Part shown: positions 1 to 11,265 of the stretch, in pieces
How the letters are laid out: every line of letters begins with the position of its first letter
How positions within the stretch are numbered: the first letter of the stretch is position 1
Assembly (NCBI GenBank): GCA_029204225.1
Contig: CM055104.1
Coordinates: forward strand, 49,078,933-49,142,932
Length of the DNA: 64,000 nt
Reading direction: 5' to 3'
DNA from: Diphasiastrum complanatum
Taxonomy: Eukaryota; Streptophyta; Lycopodiopsida; Lycopodiales; Lycopodiaceae
Translations under genes and position numbers: made by a program
Notes under the pieces: generated by a model
Databases searched by the model: none
What the model saw: the letters and a program-made list of their open reading frames with translations, nothing else
Told to the model about the DNA's origin: nothing

Positions 1-984
1 AAACTGCCAGCTGTCTTATTCACACATTCTGGCAGAAAAATTCACATAGAATGCAACTGTCCAAGCAAAATTTGTCACTATGACACCTGGCAATTCAAGG
101 CCAGTTCAGGCGATCAATTGTTGGTTGCTTTTGATGCTTTGTAGCTACATTTGGCTGCTGGGCCCTCGCGCACAGGCCTTTGCACAATTCACGTGGTCAA
201 TTGCGATCGATCTCTCAGTGTGTCTCGGATTTTGAGCTTCGATCATTCTTAACGGCCTAGTCTCGTGAATCTAAGATTCAGATTGTTTTCGTTGTCGGAT
301 TGAAGACTGCTTGCGATCCTTAGCTCGTGAGGGTCCTTCAGATTCAAATTCAGGGGAAAGATTGGAAAATTGGGATGCTGAAACTTGCAGTTTGGAGGAA
401 CCGATCCCTCAGTACATTGGCGGATTGATAGGTACGGACACAAGCTTCGAAGGTCAATCTCTGAAATAGTTTGAGAAAAGATTTTTTTTATCTTACGATC
501 TTACTGATGTACCAGATCACGGACATATTCGTGCTGTCAGGCCGCGAAAAGCTCTGCTCTGAACTTTGATGGAAGCGACATATACCAGTCCAAGCTTGAG
601 GCTTCCTGACGAAGTGCAGCCAGCGAGTGTCAGAAGCACGAAGCATGGCGATGGCAGAGCCATCAAACCATGAAAAGACCACAGCCACGACGAACACCAT
701 CGCGACGAGGAACACCATCACGACGAATATGGGAGAATATGGGAGTGAGCCCCAGAACGACTTCAAGGTTCTCCCACGCCTTCGCACTTCACATTCACGT
801 GCTTGGGAGGGCGGGACCCCACTTAAAAAATTATTATGCACGAGTTCCTAAACCTTGAAAATCCTAAAATCTACTGTTGAACCTGCTCGATGGGTTATCA
901 AGCAATTCATTATTAGACATGTAAGGGATAAGCTTAAGGTGTAAGGTACCTCTTAAATTATGCATCTATTTAGGGCATATAATT
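1..984. other. No supported gene
   Basis: I see no recognisable gene here. Overlapping open frames of 60-117 codons occur on both strands between 488 and 858, but none shows a known domain and they overlap each other. Part of that stretch (about 680-750) is a short imperfect repeat of CGACGA/ACACCATC-type words, which keeps several frames open at once. The remainder is plain non-coding sequence. Confidence 0.5.
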
Positions 985-1440
985 AATGAATCGTCCATGG
1001 TTCGCCACGGTTTTGAGAATCGTACAGTTCACAAATGTTTTTGCCTACAACCGTGGTGAACCGTACAGTTAATTAATTAATTTTTTGTTTCCCACCCCCA
1101 AAGATAGCCCAAAAAAATGCCAAAAAAAATCTGTGACATCTGTGAAATCTTGTTCAATCTGTGAAATCATTTGTGAAATCAGAGGACCATTTGTGAAATC
1201 TATGAAATCATTTGTGAAATCAGAGGACCATTTGTGAAATCTGTGTGAAATCTATGAAATTTATGAAATGAGGACCAAAAATGACTTGGGAGGGGTTTTG
1301 GGAGGAAATTGGGAGAAAAAAATTAATTAATTAACTACACCGTACCATGGTTCATGAACCGTACCACAGTTCATGAACCATGGTACGGTTCCCAGGACCC
1401 ACGGTTTTACGGGTTTCGAGAACCGTGGGTTATTTAGGGT
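985..1440. repeat. Fold-back repeat with internal minisatellite
   Basis: Two AT-rich arms with TTAATTAATTAA cores (about 1,065-1,083 and 1,319-1,337) lie in inverted orientation, flanked by repeats of words such as ACGGTTC and CCATGGTTC on both sides. Between them, about 1,128-1,275 is a minisatellite of the word TGTGAAATC and variants such as AGAGGACCATTTG. The structure resembles a fold-back or MITE-like element. Its outer ends and any target duplication are not defined, so the element class is inference. Confidence 0.45.
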
Positions 1441-1920
1441 TTTAAAATCTTGCAAATCATGAATCTTGTTGGTTAAAATCGTGCTAATACTAGATTTTGG
1501 TGTAGTACGTAAAGCACTACTAAAAAATTTGCTTTGTATTTCAAAGCAACCTTAATCAGCAGAATATAATACCTGTAGCAATTTGACATATCAGAGAAAC
1601 CTTACAACCTGTAAGGTTCCTCTTGAAAACTTGTTTTACCACTAGGTAAATTCCCACATCCTTTTTACCAACAGTAAACACTTATTATCAACCTCCATCA
1701 CCACCGCTCAGAATCAGCTCCACACTCTTGCGCTCAGAACACTGCGAGAACCTTCTCCTACGCTCACTGCACTTCAGAACACTACGAGAACCTCCTGCGC
1801 TCAGAACAATCAAAGAGAGAGAAATCCCGAAGGTAGAAGAAGGTAAAATAAGTTTCGTACTGCTTTCTCTTTCTCTCTCTTTACATAGGAAGCAGATTGA
1901 TCTCTCTACCCAAGCAGCCG

Positions 1921-1921
1921 A

Positions 1922-1975
<54 letters not shown>
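1921..1975 (+). repeat. (CT)n microsatellite
   Basis: Uninterrupted CT dinucleotide run. Long open frames over it, encoding SLSLSL or RERERE, are artefacts of the repeat. Confidence 0.95.
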
Positions 1976-2027
1976 CCCCATGCTTTATTTCTCTCCTATG
2001 CCCTCTCTCTTCTCTCTTTCTATGTTG

Positions 2028-2030
<3 letters not shown>

Positions 2031-2075
<45 letters not shown>
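2031..2075 (+). repeat. (CT)n microsatellite
   Basis: Second CT run about 55 bp after the first. The spacer between them is also pyrimidine-rich (TTCTCTCTTTC), so both probably grew from one tract. Confidence 0.95.
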
Positions 2076-2078
<3 letters not shown>

Positions 2079-2365
2079 GATGCTCCTTCGTTCACCTTTG
2101 CCATGCTTCGCTATCGAACAATGGACAACAACTGATGCACTACCTCTTCAAAAATACAAGGTCCAAGTAACCTTCTAAACTTTCATAAAAATTGGCTTTA
2201 CTTGACTAAAGGAAGTTCCCACCTAAAGTTTCAAAAAACACTACAAGACTTTTGAAATTTTAAAATCCTATTTGGAAGGAAATTTTTTTTCCCTCTCCCA
2301 CTCACACATTGGAAATTACACTGTATGACATTATAAAGCATGTAGTTTTCGACACTACACTGTGA

Positions 2366-2368
<3 letters not shown>

Positions 2369-2403
<35 letters not shown>
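2369..2403 (+). repeat. (CT)n microsatellite
   Basis: Third CT run. Sequence from here to about 2,735 shows no gene that I can support. A 65-codon minus-strand frame at 2,402-2,599 has no recognisable domain. Confidence 0.9.
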
Positions 2404-2405
<2 letters not shown>

Positions 2406-2733
2406 TGGATTTCTGATTCAACACAAAAACCAATGGTCATGCCATTGAAGTCAGCCCCTGAAAATTGAACATCCAAAATTTTTGAGCTGGAAGCACTAGG
2501 CAGGTAGCACTGTGTGATAGAAACATCATAAAGACTTGCAAATTCATCATCGTCTATTACTGGATAAGAAATTTGATTAGAATATTTAATCTGAATCAAG
2601 AAAGGACTGTTTGTTATTTTGGACTTTAGAACATGGTTTCATAATTGGTCATGGCTCGAAAACAAGTTTTTATCTACACACATTTCAAAAACAAATGAAA
2701 GGGTAGAACGAGGATTCGGGGACAAGGGAGGGC

Positions 2734-2737
<4 letters not shown>

Positions 2738-2766
<29 letters not shown>
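2738..2766 (+). repeat. (AG)n microsatellite next to the OST3 relic
   Basis: An AG run ends two bases before the ATG-like start of the OST3/OST6 relic. It is the reverse complement of the CT runs to the left. It may be a remnant of a pyrimidine/purine-rich 5' leader, or of the insertion boundary. Confidence 0.9.
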
Positions 2767-2767
<1 letters not shown>

Positions 2768-2768
2768 A

Positions 2769-3605
2769 ATGGCATTGATCGGATGCTTCGTAAGCAATGT
2801 TGTTGTGGTTGTGCTAGCTCTCCTGTGCAGGCAATGCGTGTGTTGCAGCAAACTGCGTGATTGCCATGGATGAAGGCATCTTTCCTCGCCTTGCTTCTCA
2901 TGATGATCCTTGTCCTTATTCGCTCTTCATCTTCTTCGATGTCGTTATGTTATGGAGCAACTTCGAGCTGCAGCTGGAGCAACTCTGAAAGGAGTTTGGT
3001 CTCCTTGCTTTTGCCTATGCCAAGAACAATAAGGGCAGCGATGGTGCCACAAAAGTTTCCTTCTGCAGCTTGGAGCTTGGAAACGCGAGATCCGTTTTAT
3101 CATTGTTTGGGATCGCTGCTCTGCTGCACATTAGGCTTCTTCCTGTTGGATCAGACACCCCCAATGAGTCTTTTGAGATGGAGCTATCTGAACCTTTCAG
3201 ATTAGCTGAGGGAATGGCTGCATTTCTGGAATCCAAAACAAAGCAAAAAGTGGGGCAGACTATTTGGCCTCATCTAATCTCGAAGAGTAAAATTTTGCTT
3301 CTCACAAGTGGATTGCTATTGGTAGCTCCTTTTGTAATCAGGAAGCTAGCAGCACAGAAAACGCCCTTGCACAATCCATGGGTGTGGTGCATAGGCACTC
3401 TTTTAGTCTACTTCAGTGTTTTCGGAGGCATGTATTTTTTGGAGGGCTCAGAAATGCAGCATAGAGCTGAATGTTGTTTCTTGGCTTGCTTTACACCACA
3501 GTGGGACTCATTCTTGCCTAGGTGTCACACATACTTGTGCATCTTCAGTCAAAGAATACTCAACGTTGGATTATGTTGCTTGGGATCACTGTGTCATACT
3601 TCAGA
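2769..3605 (+). pseudogene. OST3: OST3/OST6 subunit (oligosaccharyltransferase) pseudogene
   Basis: Reading the frames piecewise gives clear similarity to plant OST3/OST6 (MagT1-like) proteins, thioredoxin-fold membrane subunits of the ER oligosaccharyltransferase that aid N-glycosylation. Seen in order: a hydrophobic start (MALIGCF...), a PYSLFIFFDV segment of the lumenal thioredoxin-like domain, a KVSFCSLELGNARSVLSLFG stretch, a PHLISK region leading into the first membrane segment, and RWIMLLGITVSYF from a later membrane helix. Breaks: a frame change near 2,870, an in-frame TGA at 2,986-2,988, a -1 shift near 3,480 and a TAG at 3,519-3,521. The expected C-terminal membrane helix is missing because homology stops where repeat R1 begins. 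No introns are evident, so a processed copy is possible, but some plant OST3 genes are also intronless. Confidence 0.8.
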
Positions 3606-3965
3606 CCAAAAAAAACCCTTTGTAAAGATTCTTTTTATATTTTTTTCTCAATTTTTTTTTGCACATGGACCAATCAAAACACTCATATTTGAAATCTACG
3701 TAACGTAACTTTTTGAGTCTACATTTTGATTCCACACTAAAAATTGCATAATTTTTTAGTGGTAAGTCCAAATTTAGCGGAGTTTGGTGCATTTGAGAGC
3801 GCTCAACAAGGGCTTTCCAATGGTATGTAACGTGACATACTTCTGAGCTATAATTAAAAGGTTATGGCAAGTCAAAAGTATTAGTGTTATAATATTTTAA
3901 TAATATAGACTACATCTTGCACGAATTCTTAAAGGGTCTTTTTGGAGCTCAAAACTCCTCTAATG
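3606..3965 (+). repeat. Dispersed repeat R1, copy 1
   Basis: About 360 bp here match 27,047-27,404 in the same orientation, from CCAAAAAA...CTTTTGTAAA to CAAAACTCCTCTAATG. The left edge truncates the OST3 relic. In the second copy R1 lies between a partial copia LTR and a decayed copia frame, so R1 may be a leader or LTR piece of an unidentified retroelement. Its identity is unknown. Confidence 0.8.
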
Positions 3966-5002
3966 TCTCCCGAAGCTCTCTTCAACGGTGACACTGTATT
4001 GTGTACACTCCCTGATCAGCTCTAATACCAACTTAGAATTTGCTTCTAACAGGAACATAGATCATGCTACACAACTTTTTCTATAAAATGTATATTTCTC
4101 GGATCTATGTTAGCAATACTAAGTTCCACAGCATATTCTTTGCAGTATACTTTAGGTTTTTGAATGTCTAACATCACAACTCTTTTAGGGCTGTCTTTTT
4201 TTAAAAAAATGAATAGCATTGATATTTTCAACTTTGTGTACAAAATGGCATGTGGAATAAATACCCATATCCAGTACAAGATAGAACTAAGATTGCAATT
4301 CTTGGAACAATCAGTGGCAATCAAGAGACTGGCTAGTTATTGATGTTTTTGAATACTAAGGGAGCTTGGGAATCATTTTGTTGGTATTGGTGGTAATATT
4401 CACTAAAATGACGCATGTCATGTCATTAGAAAATAGAAGCTTCGGCGGAATATTAACCTTGTGTTGTGAGTATGCTTGCCAGAATAGGACAATTGATATT
4501 CAAAGTTGACTAAGATGTTCTGAAATGCGGTCTAGCTACTAATTGAAATATAATTTTAGCCTTTAAACTGATGGTCAGATTGTAAAATCAACCATACGTT
4601 TAAATCTGACGTTACTACTTGAATGAGGATTGCGTATCTGAAGTTATCAGTATGTTCCTAATGTATGTGGTACGACAAGAGGACTATACTCACAGCCCAA
4701 AATTAGGACTGTTAAAATTGGAAAAACAAATCCATATTGATTTCTTGGCTTGCTACAAATGTTGTACCATGCAAGTATGTAGCTCATAAATGCAAAATGC
4801 CAAGTTTGGCCTACATAGAACTCGAGCTACATGGTTATGTAATTTCTAGATTGAAGAATACAACTTGCATATAGTTTGTAGACATAGAATAGGCAAAGTC
4901 ATGCTTGTAGAAACTCGTGGCAATTTACATGCATTAATTGTAAGTGATCCATAGTGATATGCAAAGCATGCACAAAGTGTAATGGACACATGCATGATGA
5001 TT
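3966..5002. other. No gene seen
   Basis: Only AT-rich non-coding sequence is visible. At about 4,019-4,031 there is GCTCTAATACCAA, one base from the reverse complement of the tRNA-iMet primer site, so a minus-strand copia 5' end may once have lain here. No LTR partner was found to support that. Confidence 0.4.
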
Positions 5003-5504
5003 TGTACTTTGTTAGTTAGAACTAGCACACTTGTAAAAAGTTGGTAGAATTTCATGCGTGGCAAATGGCAAATGTCACATAGACTCTAGATGTCACTTTA
5101 GTTGTCATTTAGGAATGGATGGATGTGGTTCTACCTCGAGCTACCTCAAACTCCATAAATATGTGTAGCTCACCTCACAATCGATGATGAAAAACCAAAG
5201 TTTTGTAGCTACCTCATGCCATTTTGGATCTAAACTATTTTGCTTGTTATCTCTCCAGCTTTCTCTCTCTAACTCGTGTTGAAGCTAATGCTAGTACACT
5301 GAAATCTTGTACTCTTACTCATTATTGATTAGTTGCTATCATATTATGATGCTTAGCATGCTAGATTGTGGTTAAGCCATTTCTTCTGAACTAGATCTTG
5401 CTAATCAATCTAGAACCAGGTTACTGTGCCAATCACAAAGCTTAATCAAGATCAATCATACTTGTGGACATTCCCCACACGTGTGAATTTTGGAAATTTT
5501 GTCA
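5003..5504 (+). repeat. CP1 5' LTR (family A, 502 bp)
   Basis: Begins TGTACTTTGTTAG and ends TTTTGTCA directly before the primer site. It matches the CP2 5' LTR (20,801-21,302) along its whole length with few differences. A CACACGTGTG palindrome lies at 5,476-5,485, close to the 3' end. Confidence 0.92.
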
Positions 5505-5517
5505 TGGTATCAGAGCC
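5505..5517 (+). other. CP1 primer binding site (tRNA-iMet)
   Basis: TGGTATCAGAGCC abuts the LTR end and is the classic plant copia site complementary to initiator tRNA-Met. A second G-box-like word, CACGTGTG, follows in the leader at 5,692-5,699. Confidence 0.9.
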
Positions 5518-5857
5518 AAATTAAGGTTTGCATGTTAACAGCTCTGATTGTACAAGAAACTGAGAGCTAAATCAAGCAAAAAAGTAGTTCTGCACTTTTT
5601 CTCACCTTTCTCTGAAGCGTATTTGGATCAAATCGGATTGGAACTGAATTTTCAGACCCGAAATGTGGTAGTATGGAATTCTGGAATTCCGCACGTGTGA
5701 AAATCAGAGATTTTCAGTCCCTATGTTCTCCTTGCTAATAGATCCAAAGATAGCAGTGTTATAGCTTAATGTAAAGTTACGATCAATACTTTCTATAAAA
5801 ATTAAAACCAAATTAATCTGATGTGTCTAGCAAGTGTTATAAGCTATTCAAAGGAGA

Positions 5858-6545
5858 GAGCTAGAATGGCTCTACATTTCATTAAGATGAATGTAGCTAA
5901 TAAAATTTTGAGAGAGATAGGATCTTGCACTACAGGCAAAGAAGCTTGGGATGCACTAAAGACCATCTATGAAGCAAAGAATACTTCTAGAATACTCACT
6001 CTTAGGAATCAAATTTTTCAAAGTTTCCAAAGAAGTGAAGAGAGTGCATCTAACTATGTTCTGAGAGTTAAAAATTTACATAGAGAGCTTTTTTGTGTTG
6101 GTGTTACTATTAACCAAGATGAGCTAGTTCAAGTCATACTGAATGGCTTGAGAGATGACTATGATAATCTTGTTCAGTCTTTTGCTATTAAGGAGGAGTT
6201 GCCTAATCTAGAAACTCTCCAAGAAAATCTTATTTCTGAAGAATCTAGACAAAGCTATAAACTCTCCAAGATGAACAAACTCGAGCATGGTGGAAGTGAC
6301 AAAGCCCTCTTTGTCAAAGGCAAGAGAAAGGAAGGAGTAAGAACCAGTTCTCTCAAGCCTCCAACAAAGACAAAGCCAAAGATCGAGACAAAGATGGTGA
6401 AGAGGATGATACATCTCATCCTTCTAACTCAAAGACCAAGAAGAAGAAAGTGAAGTGTTTCTTCTGTGGCTAGAAGGGGCACTATGCCTCTAATTGCTTT
6501 AAGAAGAAAAACCAACTCAAGCAAGCTAATCTCTCCAAAGAGATT
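5858..6545 (+). pseudogene. CP1 gag (N-terminally deleted)
   Basis: The frame from about 5,860 to 6,453 encodes a copia gag core (RARMALHFIKMNV, then LRNQIFQSFQRSEE and VQVILNGLRDDYDN), the UBN2-type capsid region. The N-terminal 60 or so residues present in CP2 are missing. After a frame change the CCHC zinc knuckle is readable near 6,456-6,500 (CFFCG, then HYASNC) but holds a TAG at 6,471-6,473. Gag would package RNA in cytoplasmic particles; this copy cannot make a full one. Confidence 0.8.
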
Positions 6546-6589
6546 GAAGAAAATTCTGTTGTAAGTGATGGAGAAAGATTTCTTCACAT

Positions 6590-7102
6590 ATGTGCTATTC
6601 AAAGGAGTCATGTGACTCAATCTTACCTTTCAAAGGACTCAAGAGATCTATTTACACAGCTAATGATCATGAGTGCCCAATAGAAGGAATTGGCAACATT
6701 CCATTGAAACTTGCTTCTTCAAAAGTTCTTGCACTTTCTAATGTTCTTTTCATTCCTAAGCTTACAAAGAACTTAATTAGTGTGGGAAAGTTGCTTGATA
6801 ATGGTTGTGATGTAAAGTTCAACTCCAATACTTGTTTTATCAGGAGAAATGATGAGATCCTTGCTGATGGATCTAGATGTGGTGGAATTTTTAAGTTGAA
6901 TTCTTATGAGAATGCAAACCTTTGTGAAGTTGCTTTGTTATCTAAGGAGGAGCTGTGGCATAGAAGGTTGGGACATCCTAACTTTAAATCTATGTCTTCC
7001 ATGGTTAAGAAGTTGAAGGCTATTGGTCTTCCAAAATCTCTTTCTAAAGATTTCAAGCCTTGTGAGGCTTGTGCCATTGCAAAGTCACATAGAAAGCCAT
7101 AG
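6590..7102 (+). pseudogene. CP1 protease remnant and GAG-pre-integrase
   Basis: The frame carries KRSIYTANDHECPIEGIG, typical just after the copia protease active site, followed by the pre-integrase domain with ELWHRRLGHPNFKSMSS and CEACAIAKSHRKP. The aspartic protease triad (the D-S-G-A-S region) that should precede it is not readable in any frame. The frame ends at a TAG where sister copy CP2 reads Tyr. Confidence 0.82.
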
Positions 7103-8073
7103 CAAAGTCTTTTATAAAGACTACTCATCCTTTGGAACTTATACACTCAGATGTACATTTTTCCTCTTCTAAAAGTATTGGTGGTGCAACATGTTTTGTC
7201 ACCTTTATTGATGACTTTACTAGATATACCTGGATGTATCTACTTTCTTCAAATGCTATGGTTTTTTATCACTTCCTAATCTTCAAAGCTTATATTGAGA
7301 AATAGTTTTCTTTTAAAGTTAAAGCTTTAAGATGTGATGGAGGAGGTGAATACATCTCCAACAAGTTTCATGAATACTGTGAAGGTCAAGGAATAAAGAG
7401 AGAATATTCTTGTGCTTATTCTCCATCTCAAAATGGAGTAGCTAAGAGGAAACATAGATCTTTATGTGAATGTGCTAAAGCAATTCAAGTAGCAGCTTCT
7501 TTGCCTATTGAATATTGCGGTGAAGCTTTAAATTGTGCAAACTATTTGTGCAATAGATTACCTAACAACGCACTTGCTGAAAAATCACCTTTTAAAGTCT
7601 TGTTTAAGAATAAACCTAAGGTAGAGTTTTTGGTTGTGCTTGCTTTGTTAATGTGCCCTTGGAAATGAGGAAAAGAGATGATCCTAATTCTATTAAAGGG
7701 ATCATGGTTAGATAGGCATCCAACAAGAAAGCTTACAGAATCTATGTTCCCTCTACCTCAACTACAATTGAGAGTAGGATGTTATATTCCATGAAGATCA
7801 AAAACACATTCTTGAGGAGGCCGAGCTCAAAGATTCTCACAAAGATACTCCAATCATCACCCTTGAAGACTATCATGGAGAGATGGGGCCGAGAATTGAG
7901 GAGGAGTCACCTCGAATCTTCTCACCAAGGAGATCTCAAAGAGAAAGATCCGAGCCTAGAAGGCTTACCTATGAAGATAGAGGAAAACAAGTGGAAATCA
8001 ACTCCACTAATTGTGCTTATTTTATTTCTCATGAGGAGCCAAAGGATGTATATGACGCACTCAACTTGAAGGA
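7103..8073 (+). pseudogene. CP1 integrase and linker
   Basis: Integrase core residues are visible in pieces: HSDVHF, FIDDFTRYTW, CDGGGEYISNKF and a PSQNGVA stretch. The catalytic-region ERKNR of CP2 reads KRKHR here, so the conserved Glu is lost. There is an in-frame TAG near 7,300, a frame change near 7,630 and further stops. The C-terminal VGYASNKKAY-like segment and the acidic linker before RT (SPRRSQRERSEPRR) are recognisable in different frames. Confidence 0.82.
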
Positions 8074-9351
8074 ATGGTACGTTGCATGAAGGAGGAATAT
8101 GATGCTTTGATGGCCAATAAGACATGGGAGCTTGTGGATCTTCCATCCAACAAGCACATCATTGGTTGCAAGTGGGTTTTTCGAGCCAAGTATAATCAAG
8201 ATGGCACAATCAACAAGTACAAGGCTAGGCTTTGTGCTAAAGGTTTTTCTCAAGTTTATGGACTTGATTATGAGGAGACCTTTGCCCCAGTTACAAAGAT
8301 GGTATCAATTAGAATCATAATTTCTCTTGCTCGTTTTTTCAATTGGCAAGTTCTTCAACTACACGTCTCTAATGCATTTCTAAATGGGTATCCAGAAGAA
8401 GAGATTTATATGGATCAGCCTATTGGGTTCATCCATGACAAAGAAAAAGTTTGCTTGGTCTTCAAAAGTTTATATGGATTGAAACAAGCTCCAAGGTCAT
8501 GGTATTCTCGACTTAACACCTTTCTTGAGTCACTAGGATTTAATCTTAGTAACTATGATCATTGCTTATATGTCAAGTTTTCTGATAAAGATATTGTCAT
8601 TCTTCTTATTTATGTTGATGATATCATTCTGACAGGAAGTAGTATCAAGTTAGTTGAGGAAACCAAGATTGCACTTGGAAAAGAGTTCAAGATGCAAGAT
8701 CTTGGAAAAATTCACTATATTCTAGGATTAGAGAATGACATTCTTAAAGATAAAGCTTTTTTATGTCAATCCAAGTATGCTCTTTCAATGTTAAAGAAGT
8801 TCAAAATGTTGAATTGTAAGAGTATAGAAACACCTATGGAGCAAAATGTAAAGGACTCTAACAAAGGTGATGAAAGATCCTTCGTGGACGTCACACTTTT
8901 TAGAAGTCTTATAGGCTCCTTAATTTGGCTCACAATAACTAGACCTGACATAAGCTTTAGTGTTCATAAGTTGAGCCAGGCTATGCAAAATCCTACTATC
9001 TATCATTGGAAAATGGCCAAGAGAGTGCCTAGATATATATCTTCAACTTTTGATTTTGGTTTATTGTATAAAAGTGAAGATCTTTCTATTATTGGTTATT
9101 CTGACTTGAATTTTGCAAGTGATAGAGCAAATCGAAAATCAACAAGTGCTTATGTCATATATCTTGGAGGAAACTTGATACCTTGGCTTTCCAAAAAGCA
9201 AGATATTGTATCGCTCTCAGCATGTGAAGCTGAGTACAAGGCACTCACTACAACAACAAAGGAAGTGCTTTGGATCAAGAGGTTACTAATGGAACTAGAG
9301 ACCATTTCTTCTGAACTAGATCTTGCTAATCAATCTAGAATCAGGTTATAG
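8074..9351 (+). pseudogene. CP1 reverse transcriptase-RNase H
   Basis: An open frame of 425 codons covers the copia RT: CKWVFRAKYN, the fingers/palm segment NAFLNGYPEEEIYM, KSLYGLKQAPRSWY and the catalytic YVDD box. The first catalytic Asp is lost, since LQLHVSNAF stands where LQLD is usual. RNase H starts (GYSDLNFASDRANRKSTSAY, then SACEAEYKAL) but is truncated. The last 17 or so codons read into the 3' LTR fragment and are not original pol. The ATG at 8,074 is only the first in the open stretch; the natural polyprotein had no start here. Confidence 0.88.
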
Positions 9352-9429
9352 TGCCAATCACAAAGCTTAATCAAGATCAATCATACTTGTGGACATTCCC
9401 CACACGTGTGAAGTCTGGAAATTTTGTCA
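9301..9429 (+). repeat. CP1 3' LTR fragment
   Basis: It matches the last 129 bp of the family A LTR, including CACACGTGTG at 9,401-9,410 and the terminal TTTTGTCA. The first 370 or so bases of the LTR are missing, removed together with the RNase H end. Confidence 0.88.
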
Positions 9430-10260
9430 AGGACACTATCCTTTTTGTAACTTAAAAAATCACCCCAAACACTTGTAAACAGATCAATACAAGTACCATC
9501 CTCATAAAGCCTACATGGTACTATAAAGTTAAATGGTAGGGTTTGTAGAAGGGGGCTAATCTCTGCTTACCAAGAGGTGAGCTGGTTGATGCCAAAATCT
9601 TGACAATATGTTATAGTTAATAAAAATAAAATTTAATTTATACTTGTATTCCTCATATTGCCATTATTACATTATCTATCGTTTGCTAGTCGCGTTGAAC
9701 ATTCACAATTTGGAAATGAGTTGATGACTTGCTAACATATTGTGTAACTACTTAATAATTCAATGGATGCATGCTTGGCAAGGCTTCCACTTTGAAGTTG
9801 TAGTTTGCTATTAGATCACTTATAATGCTATTGTTTTCCTCATGTAATGACTCCCTTGATGTGGTTCATGCTTGTTTCATAAATACTTAAGACTGCTTAC
9901 TATCAAAATGACTTGATCCATGTGCAATAAAAAATAACCACTCGATTCCCAATGCTTTAGCAAAAAAATTAAGATGTTCATGCTTACTATGCTTTTGCCA
10001 TTCATTGAAACAAAACAATCTATTCCTAGTTGATAGTTGAAGCACTTCGAACTCTTGGGATCTATCTTTTAGTTGCTACTGAGAAAAATTATTGAATTCA
10101 TAGATGCTAAAATGGTTGATCTTGCTATTGTGTACTATAAGTGGATAACAAGTCACTGTTGTGGCAAATTCTGAAGATTGGTCAATGCCATACGAAACAC
10201 AATGTCAGTTGCCTGTAACTATGGATAGTTCTACAAGCTGTCACCTCCAGAGAAATACTC
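9430..10260. other. No gene seen
   Basis: AT-rich non-coding DNA without recognisable domains or repeats. Confidence 0.5.
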
Positions 10261-10969
10261 TTAACTAGTTTCTAAATCCTTCAGAAGTAAGCTGTATATG
10301 TCCTTGTCTTCTTCGACACAGACACAATGCTTGTCACTCTCCGATGACACTCGTGCCATGTTTCCAGTCCCTGCAAATAGGTCCAGCACCACATCTCCGG
10401 GCTGTGTGAGCAGTTCCACCAAGAATCTGCACTCAACAATAAATAGTGTCAACGTAAAGATACTCATTCTTCTAGTTTGAAGAAATGATTTTAATATCAC
10501 CTAGGTTTTGAGATGTACTCAACCTGCAAAAAATCGGAGACCTCTCTGCACCACTGCAGGTAAGGGTGGCACTATTAAGGTCCATAATCCAGTTGGCCTT
10601 TGTTGAGAAGTCCTTTTTATCGACTTGATTGGCTTCCCACCTATGGGTTGTAGGGACAGGACACCTCGTGCAATGGTAGAAGGCTGTGACAAGGAGGACA
10701 ACCTTAAACAAAAAACATGTTAGTCCAACATGTGGATAAATAGTTGACCAAACAACCTTGTGCCAATGTCTATTCACTTCTTCTCGTGGGTTGTGTCTGA
10801 CGTAACCTTCCTCGCATAGAATTTTAAGGCAACGATGGAGTGAAAATCCAGATGTAGCAGCAAATGAATCGACAATGGGCAAATGCTCAGGGAGGGACGT
10901 GCAAGCAAACCACCCTTGATTCACAACATAGGTGCTTGTGATCTCAAATGCAGCTGCGGCAAGATCCAT
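10261..10969 (-). pseudogene. Methyltransferase-like gene fragment (N4/N6 type)
   Basis: Two minus-strand exons read as one frame: 10,969-10,524, then 10,426-10,261. They are separated by a 97-bp GT-AG intron in phase 2 and would give 203 residues. The C-terminal part reads ERSPIFC, FLVELLTQPGDVVLDLFAG and TGNMA, followed by HCVCVEEDK. The DLFAGTG box resembles SAM-binding motif I, and its place about 40 residues from the end fits beta-class N4/N6 DNA methyltransferases. The DPPY catalytic motif was not seen, so either upstream exons lie beyond 11,230 or the gene is truncated. The region 10,970-11,230 is partly open on the same strand (AVAMLVWAYFPT) and could be another exon. Function is inferred from one motif. 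Confidence 0.42.
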
Positions 10970-11189
10970 AGAAAATATGTTCCATGTAAGAATAGCCTTG
11001 TTGTCTCCTTAGTGCTTCACACATAGTGAGGTGGGGAAATATGCCCAAACAAGCATGGCTACGGCATCTAAAGGGGCTTGATCTATTGTGAGCTTTGGAT
11101 TAAGGTTCCTCATGCAAAAATGCTTCAACTTTCTTGAGGGCTTGCCATTTGTCTTTCTTGCAATCTTGTGTACGTCGGCTCTGACAGCA

Positions 11190-11265
11190 CACATCTCTCC
11201 TCTCATCTCGGATCGCAGCTCTATCAACACACATCTCTCGTCTCATCTCGGATCGCAGCTCTATC
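11190..11265 (+). repeat. 38-bp tandem duplication
   Basis: The unit ACACATCTCTC...GGATCGCAGCTCTATC occurs twice in a row with a single clear mismatch (CCT versus CGT), so the duplication is recent. Confidence 0.85.

Larger units (their letters stand above)
5003..9429 (+). mobile_element. Ty1-copia element CP1, family A (defective)
   Basis: The element has a full 5' LTR, a tRNA-iMet primer site, gag, protease/pre-integrase, integrase, reverse transcriptase and RNase H in copia order, and a 3' LTR reduced to its last 129 bp. Compared with sister copy CP2 at 20,801, it lacks about 600 bp after position 5,845, including the gag start. The end of RNase H is joined directly to the middle of the 3' LTR near 9,301. 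No 5-bp target duplication is visible: the bases before 5,003 and after 9,429 differ. It cannot move on its own. Confidence 0.92.

Noticed and set aside
488-858. Overlapping frames on both strands, one with a hydrophobic VVMVFLVAMVFVVAVVF run
   Set aside because: The hydrophobic run comes from a short repeat, and no homologous domain or splice context was found.
1688-2178. Open frames of 93-135 codons across the CT runs
   Set aside because: They are produced by the dinucleotide repeat (SLSLSL or RERERE) and have no other support.
4019-4031. GCTCTAATACCAA as a copia primer site
   Set aside because: One mismatch and no LTR partner or gag beside it, so it is too weak to call an element.
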